Assembly: GCA_963711095.1 (NCBI GenBank)
Contig: CAVQCX010000030.1
Span: 496,001-560,000, forward strand
Origin: CAVQCX01 sp963711095
GTDB lineage: Bacteria; Pseudomonadota; Gammaproteobacteria; Chromatiales; Chromatiaceae
Direction of reading: 5' to 3'
DNA length: 64,000 nt
Both the position numbers and the translations under genes were made by a program. This document shows positions 1-9,542 of this stretch, piece after piece. Every line of letters begins with the position of its first letter. Position 1 is the first letter of the stretch. Below the pieces are notes generated by a model. That model was not told the origin of the DNA, searched no databases, and saw only the letters and a list, made by a program, of their open reading frames with translations.

Positions 1-47
1 GCTGGCAACGTCGGGCGCACCCCGGGCACGGCGGACAAGCCCTGCGC

Positions 48-860
48 TTGCGCACCCTGCTCCCGGCACTCGCCCTGCTCTGGCTGCTGCCGGCCCTGGG
101 TGCCCACGCCGAGGCCCCGGGGCCTGCCGTACTGTTCCAATACTCGACCATCGCGGCCCTGCTGCAGGGCTGCTACGACGGCGACCTGTCGCTTGCCGAC
201 CTGGCCCGCCACGGCGATTTCGCCATCGGCACCGTCAATGGCCTCGATGGCGAGCTGATCGAGCTCGACGGCACCTTCTACCAGGCGCGCACGGACGGCC
301 GGGTCTACCCGCTCGCCCCCACCACGCGCACGCCGTTTGCCGTGGCGACGTTCTTCAGGGCCAGCCGGAGCGCGCCCCTGCCCGGCGCACGCTCCCTGAA
401 CGGTCTGGAACAGGACCTCGACGCGCTGATCACCAACCCTAACCATTTCCATGCGATCCGCATCCACGGGACCTTCCCCGGCATGAAGGTGCGCAGCGTC
501 CCGGCTCAGAGCCCTCCCTACCGGCCCCTCACCGAGATCGTCGCCGCACAGGCGGTGTTCGACTATGCGGATATCTCCGGAACGCTGGTCGGTTTCTTCA
601 CGCCGGCGTTCATGGGCGGGCTCAACGTGCCGGGCTACCACTTCCATTTTCTCTCCGATGACCACAGCCGCGGAGGGCACGTGCTCGCCTTGACCACCGG
701 GACCGGGCGCATCGAGCTTGAAGATGTCGCGCAATTGGAGATGCTCCTTCCCGACACCAAGGCCTTCGCCGGACTCGAGCTGCAGCGCAACAGCGACGAG
801 GCGGTCCGCCGCGTGGAGAGGCAGCCCACAGCGGAGCGGGAGCGGCCGGCCGAGCGCTGA
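48..860 (+). CDS. budA: Secreted acetolactate decarboxylase
   Basis: The protein resembles acetolactate decarboxylase, which converts 2-acetolactate to acetoin. The conserved core is readable: GTVNGLDGELIELDG near residues 61-75, then GYHFHFLSDDHSRGGHVL near 196-213, whose histidines match the family's zinc ligands. The length, about 270 residues, fits the family. The N-terminus is a hydrophobic leader ending in AHA, so the enzyme is probably exported, which is unusual for a cytosolic acetoin pathway. The start chosen here is TTG. The frame stays open to the window edge, so the true start could lie upstream. No acetolactate synthase gene is visible beside it. Confidence 0.85.
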   Translation: MRTLLPALALLWLLPALGAHAEAPGPAVLFQYSTIAALLQGCYDGDLSLADLARHGDFAIGTVNGLDGELIELDGTFYQARTDGRVYPLAPTTRTPFAVATFFRASRSAPLPGARSLNGLEQDLDALITNPNHFHAIRIHGTFPGMKVRSVPAQSPPYRPLTEIVAAQAVFDYADISGTLVGFFTPAFMGGLNVPGYHFHFLSDDHSRGGHVLALTTGTGRIELEDVAQLEMLLPDTKAFAGLELQRNSDEAVRRVERQPTAERERPAER

Positions 861-1110
861 GGGCTGTTGCGGCGACGCCTGTGTGCGAGCTCCAGCATCC
901 GTCTTCGCCCCGCGGCAATCGGGCGCTCGGGTCATGCCGCTCCGCGGGCCAGCGGGTGCTGCTTGGTGCATAATGGCTCCGCGCGGACTGGCATGGCTGG
1001 GTCTTTGGGCCGGGAAGAGAGCCTGACAGGCGGCCGCCAGTGGCGACATCAAGACCCCCAAGGTCGATACAAACGGCATCGGTCTGCCGCAAGATAGGGA
1101 GGGCTCCTAG
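861..1110. other. Intergenic, no gene seen
   Basis: About 250 bases between the decarboxylase and the cytochrome gene. Reading frames here have poor codon use and no family resemblance. A purine-rich AGGGAGGG stretch just before the GTG at 1111 is the likely ribosome binding site of the next gene. Confidence 0.5.
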
Positions 1111-2638
1111 GTGAGGAGGCTGGGTATACGAGCGGCCTGCGCGCTCACTGTCGTCTGTCCGAGCGTTTCTGCGGCGCCGCCGCAAGGCCCGGCCCTGGGG
1201 GCGGACCGGATCACCCAAGACGAGATCAGCAGCGGGACCCTGTCGCGCGACGAGATCCGTCTGGCGGGGCGGCTCATGTTCATCACCCCCTTCAACAAGC
1301 TCGACGGATACGGCGATGGTCCTCCGGGTCAAACCCCGGCGCAGCGCCGCCAGCTGGGCCACCGCACCACCCTTCAGGCCAACGGCGCCTTCCTGCGCAT
1401 CAATGGCCTCGACGCCCAGACCTGCCTGGAGTGCCACAGCATTGTCAGCGCCGCCACCCGCCCGTTCGCCTTCGGTGTCGGTGGCGTGGGCAGCGTCAAC
1501 AATGTGGCGATCGGCTTCCTGGGGGCGTCATTCGTCAATGCGGACGATGACCCGCTGCAGGTGACCGATCCCGACGGCCTGGACACCACCGGGCGCAGAA
1601 ACATCAACGGCCGCGTCATCAACCCTCCCTTCGTCTTCGGCGCCGGGGGTGTGGAGCTGCTGGCCAAGGAGATGACCCGGGACCTTGAGGCGCTGCGCAG
1701 CGCCGCCCTGGGCCACCCGAATACGACCGTCGATCTCCTGACCAAGGGCGTGCGCTTCGGGACCCTGAGCACCGATGCACAGGGCGAGGTGCTCACGAGC
1801 GCCGAAGGCAAGGCGCTGGGTGTGGTGGGGATCGACGCCGATCCGCACTCACCAACCTTCCTCGTGGTGCAGCCGTTCGGCCGGAAAGGTGAGGCGGACA
1901 CGACGCGCGCCTTCGACGTCGCCGCCTTTCAGTTTCACCTGGGGATGCAGCCCGTGGAAGTGGTCGGCGCGGGCTCGGACGACGACGGTGACGGGGTAAC
2001 CGACGAGATCCGCGTCGGCGAGCTGTCCGCGCTCAGCGTCTTTCTGGCCACGATGGATCGGCCGCAGCAGCGGATGCCGTCGGACCCGGTCGAGCGCCGC
2101 CAGGCGCGCCGCGGGGCGACCCTGTTCGAGGACATCGGCTGCGCAGACTGCCACCGCCCGGCACTGCAGACGCGAGAGCCCTTATCTGACCCTGAGCTTC
2201 CCTCAGGTCGCGCGGGATCCGGACGCCAATGTCTACTATCGAATCGATCTGACTCGGCCTCCCATGAGGTTTTCCGTGAATTCCCAGGGGGGTGTGGAGG
2301 TACCGCTGTTCGCGGACCTGAAGCGCCACGACATGGGCCCCGCCCTCGCCGAGTTCAACGGCGATGCCATGTTCACCACCGCGCGCCTCTGGGGCGTGGC
2401 CGATACGGCGCCTTATTTGCACGACGGAAGGGCCTTCACGCTGACCGACGCCATCATCATGCACGGTGCTCAAGGCAGTGAAGCGGCACCGGCGGTGGAC
2501 AGATACAAGGCGCTCGCCCCGGATGAGCAAGAGGCGGTCCTTGCCTTCCTAGGGACACTGCACACACCGGAGAATCCCGGCGCGGATCTCGACAGGCTCG
2601 CCAATCGGCAGACCGCGCCGGGACGGCGCCGCAACTAA
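1111..2638 (+). pseudogene. Di-haem cytochrome c (thiol-oxidoreductase-like), frameshifted
   Basis: A signal peptide (residues 1-22) leads into a protein of the di-haem cytochrome / thiol oxidoreductase-like type. Haem motif CLECH lies near residue 108 and CADCH near 346. The acidic run DDDGDGVTDEIRVGE looks like a calcium-binding loop. Translation shifts frame at about 2182-2183: removing one T from the TTA there joins TREP directly to YLTLSFPQVARDPD and the frame stays open to 2638, giving about 508 residues. The C-terminal part (LWGVADTAPYLHDGRA) is typical of the family. It may be a real pseudogene or a one-base sequencing error. The start is GTG after AGGGAGGGC. The electron partner is unknown. 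Confidence 0.7.
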
Positions 2639-2923
2639 CAAGACCGCATCCGCTCCTCTCGCTTCTGGATCAGATTGAGCAGCACGACGGTGACCGCGCT
2701 GCGCTGTAGAGGAGCGCGACGATAGAGATGCCGAGACCCGCTTAACGGATTCCTGACGACGGTCACAGATTGGCGCGCCGGGGCCTTCTTGTGACACGCA
2801 GTCGCTGTTGACTGGATTCCTTAGCATCACTGAGGGTCCACGCCGTAGAGCCGCGGCGCACCTTGGCTCGCTGTGTACCGCTGCTGGCGTCTTCCGAACG
2901 GATTGAACAGCGCCGCGTTTTCC
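2639..2923. other. Convergent intergenic spacer
   Basis: About 285 bases between the convergent ends of the cytochrome gene and comEC. I see no reading frame with family resemblance and no clear hairpin followed by a T run. Confidence 0.4.
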
Positions 2924-5236
2924 TCAGCCGCCTTGATGCCAATAGCGCCGGGCGCTGATCCGATAGCGGTCCGGGATGAGTGCCCCCGCACCCGCGGGCA
3001 CCAGAAAGCGGATTGCACCGCTATCGACGGTATCCAGCACCCGGGCGCCCGATGCCCGCCAGCGCTCGGTGACCTCCGGACGGGGAAATCCGAAGCGGTT
3101 GTGGTAACCGGACGAGACCAGCGCATAAGCGGGGCTGGTGCGCTCCACGAAAGCCGCCGTGGAGGAGGTGTGGCTGCCGTGATGGGGCACTTGCACCAGA
3201 TCGACGTTGAGCTTCGCGCCGACGCGATCGATCAGCGAGCGCTCGGCCTCTTTCTCAATGTCGCCGGTCAGCAACGCGACCGCCCCGGGGTTGGCGACGC
3301 GCAGCACGCAGGAGGCATTGTTGTCGCGCCAGCCGCTGTCGGGCGGTGGCGATAGCATCTCGAACGCCACCCCGTCCCAGCGCCAGCGCTGCCCGCTCAG
3401 ACAGGGCTCGGCGGCGGCCCAGGTGATGGCCGCCGGCTCTCCACTCAGCAGTCGGTACACCGGGAAGGCCTGGCGCAAAGAGAGGGCTCCTCCCGCATGA
3501 TCATTGGCGGCATGGCTCAGAACCAGCACGTCGACATGCCCGACGCCGAGCCGGCGCAGATAGGGCACCAGCACGGCGCTGCCGGCGTCGAAGCTCGCCG
3601 AGTAGGCGGGCCCCGTATCGTAGACCAGGGTGTGGCTGCGGGTGCGCACCACGGTCGCCAGCCCCTGGCCCACGTCGAGCAGGGTCAGCTCGTAGGCACC
3701 GGCCGGCAGTTGAGCCGGACGAAAGCCGGCCAGCGGCAGGAAGAACACGACGCCCAGCCATCGGCTCGGCAGACCCGCCGGAACCAGCAGCACCAGCGCT
3801 CCACAGGTAGCCGCGAGCAGCACCCAGACCGGGGCACCGCCCACCTGCACTGCGGCCAGCGGAACGGCGGAGACCCATGCGAGGGCGTCGGCGGTGGCCT
3901 GTGCCAGGATCTGGGCCACAGCCAGCAACGGCGCCGCCAGCGCGCCCGCCCCGGCGAGCAGCAGCAGCGCGCAGACCAGCGACAGGGGCACCAGCACCAG
4001 CGTGAGCCAGGGCACGGCGACGAGGTTGACCAGGGGAGAGACTAGAGAGGCCTGCTGGAACCAGCCGATGACCAGGGGCGCCAGGCCAACGGCGATATAC
4101 AGCTGGACGCGGCTCCAACGCAGCCAGGCCGGGCTCGGTATCGTCCGGTACGCCAGGGTATAGACGAGCAAGCCGACCGCGCCGAAGGACAGCCAGAAGC
4201 CCGCCGCAAGCACGCAGAAAGGGTCGAGCAGCACCACTGCGAGCAGGGCGGTGCTCAGCGCCCGAAACGGCTGGGTACGCCGGCGCAGCAGCAGCGCCCC
4301 CAGCCCGACTGTGACCATGACCAGCGCCCGTTGGGTCGGCACCGAAAAGCCGGCCAGCGCCGCATAGACCAAGGCCCAAGCGATCGCCGCAAGCGCGCCC
4401 GCCGCAGGCGCCGGCAGACGCAGCGCCAACGAGCCGAGTCTGCACCACAGCGCCCGGACCAGGAACAAGGCCAGACCGGCGACCAGTCCGACGTGCAGCC
4501 CGGAGATGGCCACCAGATGGCTGGTGCCGGTACGCTGCAGGACCCGCCAGAGTGGGCGTGGTATGCGGCTGCGATCGCCGATGCTCAAGGCGGAGATCAG
4601 ACCCAGTGCCGGCCCCGCCGGCAGCCGGCGCGCCAGGCCATCCCGCACGCGTTGACGCCAGACATCCGGCGCAAACAGCGAGCGCGCATCGGCCAGCCGT
4701 CGGTTGCAGTCGCAATTGCGCACATACCCGGTGGCGCCTATGCCCTGCCGGAACAGCCAGCCCTCGTAGTCGAGTCCGCCGGGGCTCATCAGGCCGTGCG
4801 GGCGCTTGAGGCGCACCCGCAGCTGCCAACGCTCGCCCGCTCGGGGCGACCGTGGCGCCCGATACCAGCTCAGACGGACGCGCCCCGTCAGATCGACGTC
4901 CGCGAAGGGCTCGCCGATGCGCTCGATGCGAAGATCGAGCCGGGTGCGCTGCTGCGTTACATCCGGGAGCGAGGCAACGACGCCCTCGACCAGCAGATCT
5001 TGACCGTCGATCTGGGCCGGCCAGGGCGACGCGGCGCCTGCCAGGTAGGCTCGTAGCAGGGCGTACAGGAAGCCCGCAGCCAGCGCTGCAGCGCCGGCAC
5101 AGGGGGGCTTTCGGCAGACCAGGACCAGCAGCAGGGGCGCCGCCAGAGCGCCCACCATCGCGCTCGGGGGCAGCACCGGCTGGAACTGCAGCAAGGCGAC
5201 GCCGGAGGCGAAGCAGACGGCGACGATGGCGAGCAT
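2924..5236 (-). CDS. comEC: DNA internalisation competence protein ComEC/Rec2
   Basis: At 770 residues this is a full-length ComEC, the inner-membrane channel that brings single-stranded DNA into the cytoplasm during natural transformation. The order is: N-terminal membrane helices and an OB-like DUF4131 segment, the competence domain with GTSHLVAISGLHVGLVAGL near residue 230, many further helices, then a C-terminal metallo-beta-lactamase domain (LDVGQGLATVVRTRS, QVPHHGSHTSSTA). The usual SHxDxDH metal motif reads SHAANDHAGG here, so the first aspartate is alanine. It is transcribed divergently from the DUF2062 gene. No other competence gene is adjacent. Confidence 0.93.
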   Translation of the reverse strand: MLAIVAVCFASGVALLQFQPVLPPSAMVGALAAPLLLVLVCRKPPCAGAAALAAGFLYALLRAYLAGAASPWPAQIDGQDLLVEGVVASLPDVTQQRTRLDLRIERIGEPFADVDLTGRVRLSWYRAPRSPRAGERWQLRVRLKRPHGLMSPGGLDYEGWLFRQGIGATGYVRNCDCNRRLADARSLFAPDVWRQRVRDGLARRLPAGPALGLISALSIGDRSRIPRPLWRVLQRTGTSHLVAISGLHVGLVAGLALFLVRALWCRLGSLALRLPAPAAGALAAIAWALVYAALAGFSVPTQRALVMVTVGLGALLLRRRTQPFRALSTALLAVVLLDPFCVLAAGFWLSFGAVGLLVYTLAYRTIPSPAWLRWSRVQLYIAVGLAPLVIGWFQQASLVSPLVNLVAVPWLTLVLVPLSLVCALLLLAGAGALAAPLLAVAQILAQATADALAWVSAVPLAAVQVGGAPVWVLLAATCGALVLLVPAGLPSRWLGVVFFLPLAGFRPAQLPAGAYELTLLDVGQGLATVVRTRSHTLVYDTGPAYSASFDAGSAVLVPYLRRLGVGHVDVLVLSHAANDHAGGALSLRQAFPVYRLLSGEPAAITWAAAEPCLSGQRWRWDGVAFEMLSPPPDSGWRDNNASCVLRVANPGAVALLTGDIEKEAERSLIDRVGAKLNVDLVQVPHHGSHTSSTAAFVERTSPAYALVSSGYHNRFGFPRPEVTERWRASGARVLDTVDSGAIRFLVPAGAGALIPDRYRISARRYWHQGG

Positions 5237-5379
5237 CGGCCCTCCTTGGCTTGACCATCTGCCGACAAAGGTCGCTGCCGGCAGTCCAGACTACAGAGTA
5301 GCCAATGAGCAATGGGCGTGCTTCAATACCGGGCAGATCTCGTCGAGCCGCCCTGGGAGGCTCCTAGAGCAGCGCAGCC

Positions 5380-5931
5380 ATGCCGCGGCGATTCATCAAG
5401 CGCTACTGTCCCGATCACGAGAAGATCCGCAACCACAAGCAATTGCGGATCTTCGGATCGATGCTCCACGACCCGAATCTGTGGCACCTGAACCGGCGCT
5501 CGGTATCCGGGTCCTTCTTTGTCGGGCTGTTCTGGGCCTTTCAGCCCATGCCCTTCCAGATGGTCGCGGCGGCCGCCGCCGCGATGCTGCTGCGGGTCAA
5601 CCTGCCGATCTCGGTGGCACTGGTCTGGCTCACCAATCCGATCACCATGCCCCCCGCCTTCTATTTCACCTATCGGGTCGGCACTTTGCTGCTCGGTCGC
5701 CATCCCGGGACGCTGCATTTCACCCTGACCCTGGACGCCATCCTGGCCAATCTGGAGAGCATCTGGCAACCGCTGCTGTTGGGCAGCCTGGTGTGCGGAC
5801 TGGTGCTCGGTGCGATCGGCTACGCCTCGGTGCGGCTGCTCTGGCGCTGGCACGTCATCCAGCAGCGCAAGCGCCGCCGGCGCCGGCGTGAGGCCGCACT
5901 CGCAAAGAAGGCCCTGAGCGGATCTGCCTGA
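5380..5931 (+). CDS. DUF2062 inner-membrane protein
   Basis: This 183-residue protein matches the DUF2062 family. It has an N-terminal soluble stretch, then GSFFVGLFWAFQPMPFQM and LPISVALVWLTNPITMPP (residues about 45-90), which are the family's hallmark membrane segments, and another helix near residues 125-150. It ends in a very basic, arginine-rich tail that probably lies in the cytoplasm. The function is not established. Members are often found near comEC, exbBD or lol genes in gammaproteobacteria, as here. It converges on lolD with a 12-base gap. Confidence 0.85.
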   Translation: MPRRFIKRYCPDHEKIRNHKQLRIFGSMLHDPNLWHLNRRSVSGSFFVGLFWAFQPMPFQMVAAAAAAMLLRVNLPISVALVWLTNPITMPPAFYFTYRVGTLLLGRHPGTLHFTLTLDAILANLESIWQPLLLGSLVCGLVLGAIGYASVRLLWRWHVIQQRKRRRRRREAALAKKALSGSA

Positions 5932-5943
5932 GGCGCCGGACGC

Positions 5944-6633
5944 TCAGGGGCCGTTCGGCCCCAGCACGCCGTCGGCCAGGTAGAGCAAGCGGTCCATGCG
6001 CCGCGCCAGCTCGATATCGTGGGTGACGACCACGAAGCTCGTGCCCTCCTCGCGGTTGAGCTCCAGCATCAGGGCGTAGACCTGCTCGGCGGTGCGCCGA
6101 TCGAGATTGCCCGTGGGCTCGTCGGCGAGCACGCAGCGTGGCCGGTTCACCAGTGCCCGGGCCACCGCGGCACGCTGGCGCTCGCCGCCGGAGAGCTCCG
6201 AGGGCTTATGGGCCAGGCGATGTCCGAGACCCACCCGCTCCAGCATCCCGCTAGCGCGCCGCCGCGCCGCGGCCACCTGCTGACCTCCGATCAGCAGCGG
6301 CAGCGCGACATTCTCCAGCGCCGTGAACTCGGGCAGCAGATGGTGAAACTGATAGACGAACCCCAGGGTGCGATTGCGCACCGTCCCGCGCTCGCGCTCG
6401 CTCAGTGCAAACAGGTCCCGCCCGTCCAGCCTGACCTCCCCGGCCGTGGGATAATCCAGCCCCCCCAGGCAGTGCAGCAGCGTGCTCTTGCCCGAGCCCG
6501 AAGCGCCGAGCACGGCCACCTGCTCGCCCGCACCGATGGCCAGATCGACCGCCTTGAGGACCTCCACGCGCAGCGGTCCTTGGGCAAAAGTGCGCGCCAG
6601 GCCCCGGCACTCCAGGACCGCCGGATCACTCAT
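5944..6633 (-). CDS. lolD: Lipoprotein-releasing ABC transporter ATPase LolD
   Basis: This is the ATPase subunit of the LolCDE complex, which extracts lipoproteins from the inner membrane and passes them to LolA. The 229 residues carry Walker A GASGSGKS (about 43-50), the signature LSGGERQRAAVARAL (about 147-161) and Walker B CVLADEPTGNLD. The Q-loop context FVYQFHHLLPEFTALEN is typical of LolD. The start overlaps the end of the permease gene by 8 bases, indicating translational coupling in one operon. Confidence 0.95.
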   Translation of the reverse strand: MSDPAVLECRGLARTFAQGPLRVEVLKAVDLAIGAGEQVAVLGASGSGKSTLLHCLGGLDYPTAGEVRLDGRDLFALSERERGTVRNRTLGFVYQFHHLLPEFTALENVALPLLIGGQQVAAARRRASGMLERVGLGHRLAHKPSELSGGERQRAAVARALVNRPRCVLADEPTGNLDRRTAEQVYALMLELNREEGTSFVVVTHDIELARRMDRLLYLADGVLGPNGP

Positions 6634-7873
6634 AGCGCAGCGCCTCGGCGGGCTGGGTGCGCGCGGCGCGGCGCGCCGGATACAGGGTGGCGAGCAGACT
6701 GATGAGAAAGGCGCTGCCGCCGATCAGCCCCACGTCGTCCCAGTGCAGGTCCGAGGGCAGAGCGCTGATGTAATAGATGTTGGGGTCGAGAAAGTGCACC
6801 CCGAAGGTGGTCTCGATGAGGCCGACGATGGTCTCGACGTTCAAGGCCAGCAGCACCCCGCCGACCACCCCGAGCAGGGTCCCCACCACGCCGATAGTGG
6901 CACCCTGAACGATGAACACCCGCATCACGGTACCGGCGGACGCGCCCAGGGCGCGCAGGATGGCAATGTCGCTGCGCTTGTCGGTCACCACCATCACCAG
7001 GGTGGAGACAATGTTGAAGGCGGCGACTGCCACGATCAGGAACAGGATGATGCCCATCATCCGCTTCTCGATGTGCAACGCACTGAAGAAGTTGCGGTGC
7101 TCCATGGTCCAGTCGCTGAGCCGGTAGATCGGCGGCAGCTCCTGGGCGAGCTCGCGGATCACCTGGGGCGCCTGGTAAAGGTCATCCAGCTTGAGCCGCA
7201 CGCCGCTCACCCGGTCATCGAGGCGCAGCAGCTTGGCCGCATCGGCCATGTGCACCAAGGCCACGCCGCGGTCGTACTCGCCCATGCCCACCTCGAAGAC
7301 CCCGGTCACGGTGAAGCGCTTGAGCCGGGGCATGCTGCCGGTGGGGGTGACCACCGTCTGGGGCGTCACTACGGTGATCTTGTCGCCCGGACCGGCCCCG
7401 AGGACATTGGCCAGCTCGCGACCAAGGATAATCCGGTATGCCCCCGGCTCCAGGGGCGTCTGCTTGCCCTCGATCAGGTGATCGAGCACGTTGGAGACCG
7501 CCCGCTCGCGCTCCGGAAGGATGCCGCGAATCAGGGCGCCGCTGACGTTCTCGCCGTTGACCAGCATCGCCTGGACCTCGACGAACGGTGCGGCTCCGAC
7601 CACACGGGGATGGGAAGACACCTGCCTGACCAGTTCCTGCCAGTCGGTAACGCCATTGCCCCAGGCGGAGATCGTGGCGTGGGAGGCCATTCCGAGAATG
7701 CGCTCACGGACTTCCTTGTGGAAGCCGTTCATAACGGACAGCACCGTGATCAGCGCCGTGACCCCCAGGGTGATGCCCAGCATGGAGGTCAGGGAGATGA
7801 ATGAGATGAAGTGGTTGCGTCTCGTGGCCCGGGTGTAGCGCAGGCCGACGAACAGCTCGACGGGCTTGTACAT
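6626..7873 (-). CDS. lolC: Lipoprotein-releasing permease LolC/LolE
   Basis: This 415-residue permease has the MacB/FtsX architecture: one N-terminal helix (FISFISLTSMLGITLGVTALI, about residues 22-42), a large periplasmic domain, and three C-terminal helices from about residue 270. The start MYKPVELFVGLRYTRATRRN is characteristic of LolC/LolE. Only one permease gene is present, so the complex may use a homodimer (LolF-like) or a partner encoded elsewhere. It is the first gene of a two-gene operon with lolD. Confidence 0.92.
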   Translation of the reverse strand: MYKPVELFVGLRYTRATRRNHFISFISLTSMLGITLGVTALITVLSVMNGFHKEVRERILGMASHATISAWGNGVTDWQELVRQVSSHPRVVGAAPFVEVQAMLVNGENVSGALIRGILPERERAVSNVLDHLIEGKQTPLEPGAYRIILGRELANVLGAGPGDKITVVTPQTVVTPTGSMPRLKRFTVTGVFEVGMGEYDRGVALVHMADAAKLLRLDDRVSGVRLKLDDLYQAPQVIRELAQELPPIYRLSDWTMEHRNFFSALHIEKRMMGIILFLIVAVAAFNIVSTLVMVVTDKRSDIAILRALGASAGTVMRVFIVQGATIGVVGTLLGVVGGVLLALNVETIVGLIETTFGVHFLDPNIYYISALPSDLHWDDVGLIGGSAFLISLLATLYPARRAARTQPAEALRYE

Positions 7874-7990
7874 GGCGGACCATTAAACCACAATTCCCCC
7901 CGCCGGATCGGCCGGGCAACACGGGCGCCGTCCCGGGCAGGCAACGGCGATCACACGGGATCAGACCGGGCTATGAGGAGTGGAGCTTTC

Positions 7991-8281
7991 ATGAAACCGT
8001 CTGCCTTTGCTGTTCTCACGCTGAGCCTGGCCAGCACCGCCCTACCCGCCGGCGCCGATGTCCTGCTCATCGACGCCCTGGCCCAGGAGCCGCCCAATGC
8101 GCCCGCAGGCCTCCCACGTCCGGCCAACGGGGCGAGCGCCGACGAGGTGCTGGCGCGCTTCGGCGAGCCCAAGCAGCGCATCGCCCCGGTGGGCAAGCCG
8201 CCGATCGGCCGTTGGGAGTACGACGCCTTCATCGTCTATTTCGAGCGTGACCGGGTAATCACCTCCGTCGTCAAGCGCTGA
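7991..8281 (+). CDS. Small exported protein, SmpA/OmlA-like repeat
   Basis: A 96-residue protein with a signal peptide ending near PAGA/DVL (residues 1-23). The mature part includes GASADEVLARFGEPKQRI and PPIGRWEYDAFIVYFERDRV, which resembles the SmpA/BamE-type fold in which a short helix is followed by a Y/F-rich strand. I see no catalytic motif. It lies just upstream of the agmatine deiminase gene on the same strand and could share its transcript. An alternative start further upstream at 7811 would read through the lolC promoter region, so the ATG at 7991 is preferred. Confidence 0.65.
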   Translation: MKPSAFAVLTLSLASTALPAGADVLLIDALAQEPPNAPAGLPRPANGASADEVLARFGEPKQRIAPVGKPPIGRWEYDAFIVYFERDRVITSVVKR

Positions 8282-8321
8282 TCCGGCGGCCTCGCCGCCG
8301 CTCGCAGTCCGCTATTGCGCG

Positions 8322-9416
8322 ATGTCTGGTCCGCGCTTTCTCCTTCCAGCCGAATGGGCGGCTCAATCGGGCGTGATGCTCACCTGGCCGCACCCGGGCA
8401 CGGACTGGGCGAGCGACCTGGACGCGGTCGAGCGGGTCTATGTCGAGATCGCCGCAGCGGTCGCGCTCCATGAACAGGTGTTGATCGTTTGCGGGGGCCC
8501 GGCCCACCGCGTCCATGTCCAGGCCCGCCTGGACGCCGCCGCGGTCCCAGGCACGCGGGTGGTGTGGGCGATCAGTCCCTCCGACGATACCTGGGCGCGC
8601 GACCACGGCCCGCTCACGGTGCTGGATGCCGCCGGGCATGCACGTCTCCTGGACTTCCGCTTCAACGGTTGGGGCGGCAAGTTCGACGCCCGGCTCGACG
8701 ATCAGATTACCGCCCGCTTGCACGCCCAGTGTGCCCTGAGTGGGGCCGAGCTGCAGTCCGTCGGGCTGGTCCTCGAAGGCGGCGCCGTCGAGACCGACGG
8801 TCAGGGCACCCTGCTCGCCACGCGCGCCTCGATCGTCACCGAGACGCGCAATCCCGGACTCGCAACCGAGGCGATCGAGGCGCGCCTGCGCGAGCTGCTG
8901 GGTCTGGAGCGCTTCCTCTGGCTGCATCACGGCAGCCTGAGCGGCGACGACACCGACGGCCATATCGATACCCTCGCCCGCTTCGCCGACCCGCAGACCA
9001 TCCTCCATGTCAGCTGCTCCCCTCAGGACCCGGACCACGCCGAGATCCAGGCGATGACCCGCGAGCTGCGGCGTTTCCGCACCGCCGAGGGTCGTCCCTA
9101 CCGCCTGCTGGCCCTGCCCGCCCCGGGCGAGCATCGGGATAGTGATGGGCGGCGCCTCGCCGCCAGCTACGCCAACTTCCTGATCATCGACGGTGCGGTC
9201 CTGGTGCCGGTCTACGGAGACCCCGCCGACCGCGCCGCCGTAGAGCTCATCGGTGCCTGCTTCCCGGGACGCCGGGCCCTGCCCATCGACTGCCGGGCCC
9301 TGATCCGCCAGAACGGCAGCCTGCATTGCGTGACCATGCAGCTGCCGGCCGCCCTGGCGCTGCGATCGGCGGCCACCCCAGGTGAGCTCGCAAACGGTGG
9401 CTTACCCAGGAGCTGA
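8322..9416 (+). CDS. aguA: Agmatine deiminase
   Basis: This enzyme hydrolyses agmatine to N-carbamoylputrescine and ammonia, the first step of the two-step route from arginine to putrescine. The 364 residues show the peptidylarginine-deiminase-type guanidine hydrolase motifs in order: DDTWARDHGP (about 87-96), VLEGGAVETDGQG (about 149-161), GDDTDGHIDTLARF (about 208-221), and the catalytic cysteine in NGSLHCVTMQLP near residue 338. The next gene encodes the following enzyme of the pathway, which strongly supports the assignment. Confidence 0.95.
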   Translation: MSGPRFLLPAEWAAQSGVMLTWPHPGTDWASDLDAVERVYVEIAAAVALHEQVLIVCGGPAHRVHVQARLDAAAVPGTRVVWAISPSDDTWARDHGPLTVLDAAGHARLLDFRFNGWGGKFDARLDDQITARLHAQCALSGAELQSVGLVLEGGAVETDGQGTLLATRASIVTETRNPGLATEAIEARLRELLGLERFLWLHHGSLSGDDTDGHIDTLARFADPQTILHVSCSPQDPDHAEIQAMTRELRRFRTAEGRPYRLLALPAPGEHRDSDGRRLAASYANFLIIDGAVLVPVYGDPADRAAVELIGACFPGRRALPIDCRALIRQNGSLHCVTMQLPAALALRSAATPGELANGGLPRS

Positions 9417-9542
9417 CAGGTGAAATGGCCTGCTGCTTCATGTGCATCCTTTGCATCCTTGACCTGAACATCGCACTACGCGGTCAACCGCCGTTTCCGG
9501 GGGTGGTAGACTGGAGATCGGTTCTCCGAGCACCGCGGTCCC

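Noticed and set aside
622..1437. Long minus-strand frame of 271 codons.
   Set aside because: It is antisense to the decarboxylase and cytochrome genes, spans both, and its arginine/glycine-rich composition is typical of GC-rich shadow frames.
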